Source of the DNA: Acidobacteriaceae bacterium
GTDB taxonomy: Bacteria; Acidobacteriota; Terriglobia; Terriglobales; Acidobacteriaceae
DNA length: 9,191 nt
Assembly: GCA_003162495.1 (NCBI GenBank)
Contig: PMOF01000018.1
Coordinates: forward strand, 12,040-21,230
Reading direction: 5' to 3'
A program made the position numbers and the translations under genes. The notes below the pieces were generated by a model. That model worked only from the letters and a program-made list of their open reading frames with translations. It did no database searches and was not told where the DNA came from. Shown one piece after another: positions 1 through 5,107 of this stretch (position 1 is the stretch's first letter; each line of letters begins with the position of its first letter).

Positions 1-635
1 TCTGTGTGCGCGAATTCGATGGCGGCCAGGATGACCTCTTCGGTCTCCTCCTTGGCGCCGGACTCGATCATCACAATGCCGTCTTTGTGGCCGACCACCA
101 TGATGTTGACGGTGGTGGCGGCGCGCTCAGAATACGTGGGGTTGATGACGAACTCGCCATTGACGCGGCCCACGCGCACCGCGCCCACCGTGGCGCTGAA
201 CGGAATGTCGGAAAGAGCCAGGGCGCATGCGGCGGCATTGATGCCGACCACGTCCGGATCATTCTCCTTGTCGGCGGAGAAAACCAGGGCAATCACCTGC
301 GTCTCGTTGCGGAAACCGTCAGGGAAGAGCGGGCGGATGGGGCGATCGATCTGGCGGCAGGTCAGCACTTCTTTTTCGCTGGGCCGGCCTTCGCGCTTGA
401 TGAAGCCTCCGGGGATGCGGCCCCCGGCATACGTGTATTCGCGGTAATCGACCGTGAGAGGAAAGAAATCAATCCCTTCCCTGGGATCGGGCGATGCAAC
501 GGCGGTAGCCAGCACCACGGTTTCACCCGTGGTGACCAGGGCCGCGCCTGAGGCTTGCTTGGCCATGCGGCCGGTCTCAAAGACCAGTCGCTTGCCGCCG
601 GCAAGCTCGACGGATACTTCATGCTTGGTAGACAT
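1..635 (-). CDS. pnp: Polyribonucleotide nucleotidyltransferase (PNPase), N-terminal part, cut by window edge
   Basis: Phosphorolytic 3'-5' exoribonuclease that degrades mRNA and is usually part of the RNA degradosome. Reading leftward from the ATG at 635-633 gives an open frame of 211 codons that continues past the window edge. It begins MSTKHEVSVELAGGKRL and carries hallmarks of the first RNase PH domain: a TGETVVLATA-type strand near residue 40, the DFFPLTVDYREYTYAGG block near 55-70, the GGFIKREGRPSEKE loop and the RQIDRPIRPLFPDGF block near 90-105. About 30% of a typical ~700-residue PNPase is visible, so the second RNase PH, KH and S1 domains lie outside. A GAGG ribosome site sits 5 nt before the ATG. 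It lies downstream of rpsO, the classic rpsO-pnp order, but 300 bp away with its own candidate promoter and hairpins. Identity is very secure; later residues cannot be judged. Confidence 0.97.
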   Translation of the reverse strand, partial: MSTKHEVSVELAGGKRLVFETGRMAKQASGAALVTTGETVVLATAVASPDPREGIDFFPLTVDYREYTYAGGRIPGGFIKREGRPSEKEVLTCRQIDRPIRPLFPDGFRNETQVIALVFSADKENDPDVVGINAAACALALSDIPFSATVGAVRVGRVNGEFVINPTYSERAATTVNIMVVGHKDGIVMIESGAKEETEEVILAAIEFAHT

Positions 636-857
636 AGTGTCCTCGTTTCATTTTTTCACTTGAGAAATTTGTAGGGAGAAGCTGCCGATGGGTGCGGACA
701 AGATGGCGAAGCGAGGCAGGCATGCGCGCAAGAGAGTGGGCGATGCGCGAGGGAGAGGATTCTCCCGGCCTGTTTGTCAGTTTGCGCGCCGGAATCGCGC
801 GCAGCCGATAGCTGTGCGTCGTCCCTGGCAGCGGGTTAGTTTCGCCAGGTACACCAT

Positions 858-886
858 GGCTCCAGGTTCTGCGTAGAACGGGAGCC
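858..886 (-). repeat. Two-tier inverted repeat at predicted 5' end of pnp mRNA
   Basis: Outer arms GGCTCC (858-863) and GGAGCC (881-886) and inner arms GTTCT (866-870) and AGAAC (875-879) form 11 base pairs, interrupted by a 1x2 internal loop and closed by a 4-nt loop. It begins at the predicted start of the pnp transcript and ends more than 220 nt before the pnp ATG. No T-tract follows on either strand, so it is not a standard intrinsic terminator. Confidence 0.55.
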
Positions 887-892
887 GTGACC

Positions 893-921
893 AATATCCG
901 GTCTGGGCGCTTCCGGGTCAA
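893..921 (-). promoter_or_regulatory. Candidate sigma-70-type promoter for pnp
   Basis: On the minus strand TTGACC (921-916; 5 of 6 matches to TTGACA) is followed after exactly 17 nt by GATATT (898-893; 4 of 6 matches to TATAAT). It starts 15 bp downstream of the rpsO stop codon. Transcription would begin near 886-888, which places the strong hairpin at 858-886 at or next to the 5' end of the RNA. Position and spacing make it a good candidate, but it is read by eye only. Confidence 0.5.
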
Positions 922-935
922 ATTTGGCTTTCTGG

Positions 936-1202
936 CTACTTGCGGATTCCGAGTTTGCCGATCACGTCGCGATAGCGATCGGTATCGTGCGTCTTCAGGT
1001 AATCCAGCAGGCGGCGGCGTTTGCTGACCAGCATCAAAAGTCCACGCCGCGAGGCATGGTCCTTTTTGTGTGTCTTGAAGTGCTCAGTCAGTTCGCCAAT
1101 CCGCTCGCTCAGAATCGCGATCTGGACTTCCGGTGAACCGGTGTCCGAATCATGGGTGCGGAAGCGTTCGATTAGTGTTGTTTTCTTTGCAGTCGCCAGC
1201 AC
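936..1202 (-). CDS. rpsO: 30S ribosomal protein S15
   Basis: Primary 16S rRNA-binding protein of the small subunit platform. The 88-residue product matches the usual length (about 89) and keeps the family signature: [13 protein letters not shown] at about 17-29, [28 protein letters not shown] at about 43-70 and the ending IGKLGIRK. The start is GTG at 1202-1200, with a purine-rich AGAGGAG about 11 nt upstream, a rather long spacing. No other in-frame start lies between that site and the GTG. It sits 107 bp after the P-loop kinase gene and upstream of pnp, as in many bacteria. I found no clear sigma-70 pair in the 107-bp gap. S15 often represses its own translation through leader RNA, and a small inverted repeat is present in this gap at 1253-1276. 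Confidence 0.97.
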   Translation of the reverse strand: MLATAKKTTLIERFRTHDSDTGSPEVQIAILSERIGELTEHFKTHKKDHASRRGLLMLVSKRRRLLDYLKTHDTDRYRDVIGKLGIRK

Positions 1203-1252
1203 GGCGTGTGTTACTCCTCTTGTTTGCTCAGTCCACTCTCAAAGTGTCTACC

Positions 1253-1276
1253 GTGAGACTACCATGAATGGCTCAC
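1253..1276 (-). repeat. Inverted repeat in rpsO leader
   Basis: Arms GTGAG (1253-1257) and CTCAC (1272-1276) pair, and inside them CCA (1262-1264) pairs with TGG (1269-1271) around a 4-nt loop, leaving a 4-nt bulge. It lies about 50-75 nt upstream of the rpsO GTG. S15 leaders in several phyla fold into rRNA-mimicking elements that bind S15. This could be such an element but is too small to assign by eye. Confidence 0.3.
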
Positions 1277-1309
1277 CCCGCGCCATTCGCCGGACTTAGC
1301 GGTTATTGG

Positions 1310-1807
1310 TCAGTTTGAACCGGAGGCAGGGTCCGCAACCAGGGGTGCGTCAAAGAGCGCCATCTCCTCGGGTGTTGGTGCCTGGAACATCTCGAACCAT
1401 CGGGACACTGTATCTCGTTCTATAGGCGGTTGCTCCATGCCCCGGCGTTGAATCCTGTCCAACAGGACGTCCACTGGCGCAGAGAGATAATGCAATTCGA
1501 CGGCCGCGCCCAGGGCTCGAGCTCGGAGCCGCAAGGTATCCCTCTCGGATCTTCCCCAAGTGCCCCATTCGATGATTACCGTGAGACCGAACCCCAGGAG
1601 TTCCTGACCGAATTTCCATTGCAGCGCCTCAATCTTCCCGCGGCTCTCTTCATCGTAGATGTTCAGTGAAAGAGCATCCATCCAGTCGTCGGGAGAAAAG
1701 CGAACCGCGCGGAGCCTGCTTTCAATCACTTTGGCCAGTGTGGTCTTGCCCGAACCGGGTAACCCGCATACGATGATCAATCTTGGTTCAATCCCGGATT
1801 TTTCCAT
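1310..1807 (-). CDS. P-loop kinase-like ATPase (AAA_33-type), substrate unknown
   Basis: A 165-residue cytosolic protein with a clear Walker A motif GLPGSGKT at residues 15-22, directly after a hydrophobic strand (LIIVCG). An FSPDDWMD segment at 37-44 fits the region after helix 1 in small kinases. A second strand VIIEWGTWGRSERD at 77-90 resembles the 'strand plus Asp/Glu, then Arg' block of the AAA_33 family. RIQRRG at 118-123 is a likely Arg-rich lid. Related families phosphorylate small molecules, RNA or antibiotics (chloramphenicol phosphotransferase- and zeta-like), but nothing here fixes the substrate. The ATG at 1807 is preceded by a weak AGGG about 11 nt away. It starts 31 bp after the vWA-like gene on the same strand, so the two are probably co-transcribed. 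Family confidence is high; function is unknown. Confidence 0.85.
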   Translation of the reverse strand: MEKSGIEPRLIIVCGLPGSGKTTLAKVIESRLRAVRFSPDDWMDALSLNIYDEESRGKIEALQWKFGQELLGFGLTVIIEWGTWGRSERDTLRLRARALGAAVELHYLSAPVDVLLDRIQRRGMEQPPIERDTVSRWFEMFQAPTPEEMALFDAPLVADPASGSN

Positions 1808-1838
1808 GAGCAGATTTTCCCTGATGACCGGTTCTTCA

Positions 1839-2870
1839 CTACGGATCCACCGTCAACCAATAATTGGCCCGCGCCACAATGCGGGCTCCGTAGTCTTTCA
1901 CGGTCCGTACGCGAATGGCATGCAGGCCGGGGGTGGGATTGGAGGGACTGAAAGTGAGCAGGTAGCGGTTGCGCATGTGTCTGGCCGCATCCACAACCCG
2001 CTGCTGGAAACGCTTGTCGACGGTGAAGGTTGTGTATTCTCCGCCGCTCATCAGGGCCACCTCTTTGGCTACGTTCTTCTTGAATGCCTGGATGGCCATG
2101 ATGAGCGGCGACATCATGTTCATGGTGCGATTGTCACCAGAATCCTTCATGTCGTGAAGCAGCTCAGCGGTCGCCGGAGAAAACGATACGCTCAGCACCA
2201 GGATGTCCGATCGGCCGATCTTCCTGATCAGCTCTTCGGGCCGGGTGTGCTTGCTGCCATGGTCGCGTGCTTCGGTGATCAACAGCAACACGCGGCGGTA
2301 CTGCTTGGGTTGCGTTTCCAGCAGATCGACCGCGTAGCTGACGGTATCGAGAATCGCGTCTCCGCCGTCACCCGGTTCCAGTTGCGTGAGGTCCTGGTTC
2401 ACCTCGTCGCCGGAATGCGTGAAGTCGTGAATCAAATGAGGCATGGAGTCAAAGCCCACCAGCGCCACCTGGCTGTTGCTGTCAGAAAGAAACAGATCGA
2501 GCAGCGGGCCGAGCTTCGCCAGCTTGCCGAATTCGAGCACGCTCATGCCGCCCTCTTCGACTGCCACCACCAGCGAAACCGGCGCGGTGTCCATCTCTTC
2601 CTGCACGCGCAGCTTTTGCGGCACGCCATTGTCTTCGAGCACAAAGTCGTCCGGCTTGAGTCCGTAAATAATGCCGCCTCCGCGCTTCTCCACCAGCGTG
2701 GGCACCAGCACTTCAGTGGTCGTCACGTGGATCGTGGGAGCGCCAGGGTGCGCGTCAGGCATCGGCAGAGGAGGCTCGACCGGAGGCAACTGCTGCGCAG
2801 CTGCAAGCGAAATCGAGGCCAGGAAAGCTGGGACCGCCAGGCGAACCGAGCGGGAAGATCCGAATCTCAT
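1839..2870 (-). CDS. Secreted vWA-like protein, VWFA-related acidobacterial domain family, degenerate metal site
   Basis: A 343-residue exported protein. Residues 1-25 form a Sec signal peptide: Arg residues at 2, 7 and 10, a hydrophobic LAVPAFLASISLAAA core, and likely cleavage after Ala25 (AAA|QQ). After a Pro-rich linker (28-45) comes VTTTEVLVPTLVEKRGGGIIYGLKPDDFVLEDNGVPQ, split at about 49-70 and 71-85, the strand-and-'DF.L.DNG' block typical of this acidobacterial family, then a vWA fold from about 97 to 340. The usual MIDAS motif DxSxS after the first strand is replaced by VEEGG (104-108). The usual GGT is GGD (169-171), and the usual SDG is ITEAR (198-202). Metal-dependent adhesion is therefore unlikely. 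The ATG at 2870 has GGAG 11 nt upstream. It is followed 31 bp later by the kinase gene and preceded 36 bp earlier by a short ORF. Its ligand is unknown. Confidence 0.88.
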   Translation of the reverse strand: MRFGSSRSVRLAVPAFLASISLAAAQQLPPVEPPLPMPDAHPGAPTIHVTTTEVLVPTLVEKRGGGIIYGLKPDDFVLEDNGVPQKLRVQEEMDTAPVSLVVAVEEGGMSVLEFGKLAKLGPLLDLFLSDSNSQVALVGFDSMPHLIHDFTHSGDEVNQDLTQLEPGDGGDAILDTVSYAVDLLETQPKQYRRVLLLITEARDHGSKHTRPEELIRKIGRSDILVLSVSFSPATAELLHDMKDSGDNRTMNMMSPLIMAIQAFKKNVAKEVALMSGGEYTTFTVDKRFQQRVVDAARHMRNRYLLTFSPSNPTPGLHAIRVRTVKDYGARIVARANYWLTVDP

Positions 2871-2906
2871 TCGAGCAAGAACTCCAAAGGCGGCCTACCC
2901 GCGGCG

Positions 2907-3131
2907 TCACGCCCGTTTGCGCACTTCGCGTTCCAGATCGCCCGTCCAGGCAAGAAAACTCAACAACTCCCAGCGCGACGTCCAGAAAAAGCTCAGCACT
3001 TTGCGGGCGGTCAACGTTTCGGCGCGCTGGCCGGAGAAGGTTTCCACGCGCCAGCGCAGATATTCACTGCGCCAGGGAGCGAGTCGATGACCGCGCGTTG
3101 CATTCCAGATAAATCGGATGGACGCCAGCAA
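2907..3131 (-). CDS. Short basic Trp/Arg-rich conserved-looking hypothetical protein (TTG start)
   Basis: A 74-residue product rich in Trp (7) and Arg, starting MLASIRFIWNATRGHRLAPW and ending with a charged LEREVRKRA tail. The composition is protein-like, with an amphipathic first half (RSEYLRWRVETFSG) and a hydrophobic-aromatic second half (VLSFFWTSRWELLSFLAWTG). No signal peptide or clear membrane helix. I have the impression of similar short proteins in acidobacterial genomes but cannot verify that. The start is TTG at 3131-3129, supported by a strong AGAGGGG ribosome site about 8 nt upstream; no ATG or GTG is suitably placed. It ends 36 bp before the vWA-like gene, suggesting one transcript. 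Function is unknown. The main doubt is that it rests on a TTG start. Confidence 0.6.
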   Translation of the reverse strand: MLASIRFIWNATRGHRLAPWRSEYLRWRVETFSGQRAETLTARKVLSFFWTSRWELLSFLAWTGDLEREVRKRA

Positions 3132-3218
3132 GGAATGTGCCCCTCTGCGACCAGTATAGATGGCTCATGCGCTGGGCGCATTGCCCTCCGCCTCTGGATT
3201 GCCGCTTTTGAATCGGGC

Positions 3219-3250
3219 CTCGACCTGTCCCAGCGGTCTCGACCTGTCCC
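3219..3250. repeat. 13-bp direct repeat, 19-bp period
   Basis: CTCGACCTGTCCC occurs at 3219-3231 and again at 3238-3250, separated by 6 bp. It lies in the 145-bp gap between the end of flgM and the short TTG-start ORF, on the minus-strand transcript. It could be a tandem regulatory site, a slippage remnant or a scattered genomic repeat. Confidence 0.6.
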
Positions 3251-3276
3251 TTCGGGCTCGGCCATTCCTGCAGTAA

Positions 3277-3561
3277 TCATCTCTTGCCGAACATGAAGTC
3301 CGCGATCCGGGATGCCACCTCGGATGCCGACACGTTGTACGTTCCTTCCAACAGCGCCGCCCGAATCGCCGAGACTTTGTCCATGCGAACATTTGCGTCG
3401 GTGAAGGTCAGCCTGATCCGGCCACCGGCGCAGGATGCCTGAATGCCGGGGGGAGTGCTCCGACCCCCTGTCCTGTTGTTTTTGGTCTGCTGCCCCGTCG
3501 TGCTTGAGGAGCTTACGCCCCTAAGTAATTGCAATCCATGAAGACTGTTGCGATTGTCCAT
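3277..3561 (-). CDS. flgM: FlgM-like anti-sigma-28 factor
   Basis: Negative regulator that binds the flagellar sigma factor FliA and is normally exported through the completed hook to release it. The 94-residue product has a low-complexity polar N-terminal half (Ser/Thr/Gly/Asn, residues 15-47), expected for this intrinsically disordered family. The C-terminal sigma-binding segment spans about 58-90: VRMDKVSAIRAALLEGTY then NVSASEVASRIADFM, closely matching the FlgM 'ekVa.Ir.ai..G.Y.vd...vA..l' pattern. I chose the ATG at 3561 because AAGGAG (3570-3575) lies 8 nt upstream. An in-frame ATG two codons earlier (3567) would leave only 2 nt, though it cannot be excluded. A near-perfect sigma-28 promoter lies just upstream, and fliA is the next gene upstream on the same strand, supporting the pair assignment. 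Confidence 0.9.
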   Translation of the reverse strand: MDNRNSLHGLQLLRGVSSSSTTGQQTKNNRTGGRSTPPGIQASCAGGRIRLTFTDANVRMDKVSAIRAALLEGTYNVSASEVASRIADFMFGKR

Positions 3562-3569
3562 TTCCATCG

Positions 3570-3575
3570 CTCCTT
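3570..3575 (-). promoter_or_regulatory. flgM ribosome binding site
   Basis: AAGGAG on the minus strand. It lies 8 nt before the ATG at 3561 and only 2 nt before the ATG at 3567, so it favours the shorter FlgM start. Confidence 0.7.
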
Positions 3576-3582
3576 GCTGGTC

Positions 3583-3609
3583 TCATCGGCAGCTCTTTTG
3601 ACCACTTTA
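3583..3609 (-). promoter_or_regulatory. Sigma-28 (FliA) promoter driving flgM
   Basis: On the minus strand TAAAGTGG (3609-3602) is followed by exactly 11 nt and then GCCGATGA (3590-3583). The published enterobacterial sigma-28 consensus is TAAAGTTT-N11-GCCGATAA, so 13 of 16 positions match with the exact spacer. Transcription would start near 3576-3577, giving a very short leader (about 10-16 nt) to the flgM start. fliA, which would encode the cognate sigma factor, lies directly upstream. Confidence 0.85.
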
Positions 3610-3799
3610 GTCATTTGAGCGCTCTCATCACGGTATCGCGGTGCCGATTTCCGGTTACTGTACCGGCTCGACCCTGGTTACCCGAGTAGGCTCCTCCACG
3701 GTGCGGCGGGCCACCTCGACCTTTCCGTATTCGGCGCAGCATTTCCGCTGCCCGGTCTCAATCTGCTTGAATGCCAACGGAATGACCCGAGCCTGAGCT

Positions 3800-4672
3800 T
3801 TAGACTGCAATGGACTTGCGCCCGGTGGGCTCCGACGCCTTGCGGGGGCCGGCCCTGCCAAAAGCTCCGTGCGCGGCCAGATCCTTCAATGCGACCCGCA
3901 GGTGAATCACCGCCGCGGCATGCATCTGCGAGACGCGCGACTCAACCACGCCCAGGGCCAAGCCAATCTCGCGCATCGTCATCTCCTCGTAGTAGTAAAG
4001 GGTCATGACCAGCCGCTCCCGATCCGGCAAATGGAGAATGGCCCCGGCAAGCCGATCATCCATCTCGCCGCGCAGGCAGCTGAAGAGCGGGTCGTCTTCA
4101 GGCCTCCCCGGCACATAAGCCAGCTCTTCTTCACCCGAGTCCTCGTTGCGCCTGGTATGCAGAGTGCCGATCTCCAGACCCTTCAGATCGCCCAGCAACT
4201 GCTGGTATTCCCCCAGCCCGAGTCCCATCTCCAGGGCCACTTCTCCCTCGCCGGCGGCGCGGCCCTGCCGGGCGGTCACCGCGCGGATCGCTTCCTCGAC
4301 CGCTCGTCCCTTGCGGCGCAACTCGCGCGGACTCCAGTCGAGCGTCCTCAGGCTGTCCAGAATCGCTCCGCGGATACGGAACTGCGCATAGCTGCGGAAC
4401 TGCACCTTCTTCGCCGGATCGAACTTGGAGAGCGCGTCCATCAGCCCCACCACGCCGGCCGAAACCAGATCCTCAATGTCTACATGCTGGGGAAGCCGCT
4501 CATGAATGCGGCGGGCCACAAAACGCACGATCGGCAAATGTTCCAGCAGGACCCGTTCCTGTTCGCTTGTAAGCTCCGGAACCGCCGTAACCACGGGATG
4601 ATACCCGCCTCGTGCCGCACTTCGACCAATCGTTTTCGGTTTATGTTGCGTGATCCCCATTTCGATTCCCAT
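3800..4672 (-). CDS. fliA: RNA polymerase sigma factor, FliA/WhiG (sigma-28) family
   Basis: Alternative sigma factor that directs RNA polymerase to late flagellar and chemotaxis genes. The 290-residue product has the expected domains. Region 2 spans about 40-112, with LPIVRFVARRIHERLP, the core-binding DIEDLVSAGVVGLMDAL and the -10-reading FDPAKKVQFRSYAQFRIRGAILDSLR (82-109), followed by the FliA-type DWSPRELRRKGR. Region 3 covers about 120-170. Region 4 covers about 205-262: LPDRERLVMTLYYYEEMTMREIG and the helix-turn-helix ALGVVESRVSQMHAAA. I chose the ATG at 4672 with AAGGGAAAG just upstream. An in-frame TTG at 4714 would read through an inverted repeat, and a second ATG at 4660 is possible. 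The C-terminal tail after 265 (GRAGPRKAS...) is longer than usual. It heads the leftward genes, with flgM next on the same strand, and is the likely source of the sigma that reads the flgM promoter. Confidence 0.94.
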   Translation of the reverse strand: MGIEMGITQHKPKTIGRSAARGGYHPVVTAVPELTSEQERVLLEHLPIVRFVARRIHERLPQHVDIEDLVSAGVVGLMDALSKFDPAKKVQFRSYAQFRIRGAILDSLRTLDWSPRELRRKGRAVEEAIRAVTARQGRAAGEGEVALEMGLGLGEYQQLLGDLKGLEIGTLHTRRNEDSGEEELAYVPGRPEDDPLFSCLRGEMDDRLAGAILHLPDRERLVMTLYYYEEMTMREIGLALGVVESRVSQMHAAAVIHLRVALKDLAAHGAFGRAGPRKASEPTGRKSIAV

Positions 4673-4688
4673 TTCTTTCCCTTTTTCT

Positions 4689-4737
4689 GAACCGCATTGC
4701 CGAAGCGGTTCCAATCCCGCGGGGCTTCACTGCCCCG
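4689..4737 (-). promoter_or_regulatory. Tandem hairpins in the fliA leader
   Basis: Two inverted repeats lie immediately before the fliA ribosome site. CGGGGC/GCCCCG (4720-4737) has a 6-nt loop, and GAACCGC/GCGGTTC (4689-4711) has a 9-nt loop that can partly close with two extra A-T pairs. The second ends 16 nt before the ATG at 4672. Neither is followed by a T-tract on either strand. They could stabilise the mRNA or control access to the start. Confidence 0.4.
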
Positions 4738-5025
4738 ATCTGGTCCGCCGTCCCACCGTGTTTCACAATCCGCTGCCCCGCGGCGGACTGCTGCCCCTCG
4801 CCGAAGCCAAGCCTCGGTGAACACCGCTGCGGCGCAGGCGGGGAGTAACGCCAGCCGTGGAAGCACTGGCGCAAACCTCCCCTGGTGAACCGCCCCTGGT
4901 CTGGATGGCAAGCTGAACATGAGCAATACAGCACGAAAATGGCCGCTCAGGGGCCGGCCCGCTAAGGGGCCTCACAGAATGGGCGATGCGGAAGCACGCG
5001 CCGCCGAACCTGCCAGCAACATCGC

Positions 5026-5034
5026 TGCTACACT
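5026..5034 (+). promoter_or_regulatory. Possible extended -10 promoter element for pdxST
   Basis: TGCTACACT reads as TGn plus TACACT (4 of 6 matches to TATAAT). No good -35 hexamer is found 16-18 nt upstream. It would give a leader of about 65 nt before the pdxS ATG. Weak call. Confidence 0.25.
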
Positions 5035-5107
5035 GGAAGAGAACAGGAACGAGCGGTTTTTCGCCCCAAACGGGCCTGCGATCCGCTTTGAATCGAGGTC
5101 GATACCG

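Larger units (their letters stand above)
636..935 (-). promoter_or_regulatory. rpsO-pnp spacer: candidate structured 5' leader of pnp
   Basis: This 300-bp gap holds no convincing gene. On the minus strand it contains, in order, a promoter-like pair (893-921) and three inverted repeats. The first has a 6-bp outer arm GGCTCC/GGAGCC enclosing a 5-bp GTTCT/AGAAC stem with a 4-nt loop (858-886). The second is a 7-bp TGCGCGC/GCGCGCA stem with a 7-nt loop (783-803). The third is a 6-bp GGGAGA/TCTCCC stem with a 4-nt loop (751-766). None is followed by a run of T on the minus strand, so they look like leader structures rather than a terminator. In Escherichia coli a double-stranded leader in this spacer is cut by RNase III and mediates PNPase autocontrol. 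A similar role here is inference. Confidence 0.5.
3562..3799 (-). other. fliA-flgM spacer, promoter but no supported gene
   Basis: Besides the sigma-28 promoter near its flgM end, this 238-bp gap has an inverted repeat CCGGT (3651-3655) / ACCGG (3662-3666) with a 6-nt loop, without a T-tract. One open frame runs through it to a TAA at 3655-3657 but begins inside fliA and has no identifiable ribosome site after the fliA stop. I do not call a gene here. Confidence 0.5.
4673..5107. other. Divergent spacer between fliA and pdxS
   Basis: This 435-bp gap must hold the promoters of both the leftward fliA group and the rightward pdxST pair. Next to fliA are two hairpins (4689-4737) and a weaker TCCGC/GCGGA repeat (4769-4787). 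Near 4951-4960 is the 10-bp palindrome GGGCCGGCCC. A possible extended -10 element for pdxS lies at 5026-5034. The pdxS frame is open upstream to 4919, but that extension has no conserved pdxS sequence, and the other frames here look like Arg/Pro/Ala-rich noise. I see no gene. Confidence 0.55.

Noticed and set aside
751..766. Intrinsic terminator after rpsO
   Set aside because: The GGGAGA/TCTCCC stem has no T-run on the minus strand and lies about 170 bp past the rpsO stop, so I treat it as leader structure.
1659..3296. A 545-codon open frame on the plus strand
   Set aside because: It lies opposite the vWA-like, kinase and short Trp-rich genes; the product is His/Arg/Gln-rich with no recognisable domain, the usual antisense shadow in GC-rich DNA.
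3655..3861. A 68-codon minus-strand frame between fliA and flgM
   Set aside because: Its ATG lies inside the fliA 3' end in another frame, no ribosome site follows the fliA stop, and the remaining ~42 residues match nothing I know. It could hide a tiny gene but cannot be supported.
3869..4690. A 273-codon plus-strand frame opposite fliA
   Set aside because: Antisense of a clear sigma factor gene; no family resemblance.
4673..4714. Start of fliA at the TTG at 4714
   Set aside because: It would translate through the 4689-4711 inverted repeat, while the ATG at 4672 has a purine-rich ribosome site and gives a normal length.
4919..5107. N-terminal 63-residue extension of PdxS from the ATG at 4919
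   Set aside because: The residues are not PdxS-like, the family begins near the ATG at 5108, and a ribosome site sits before that ATG.
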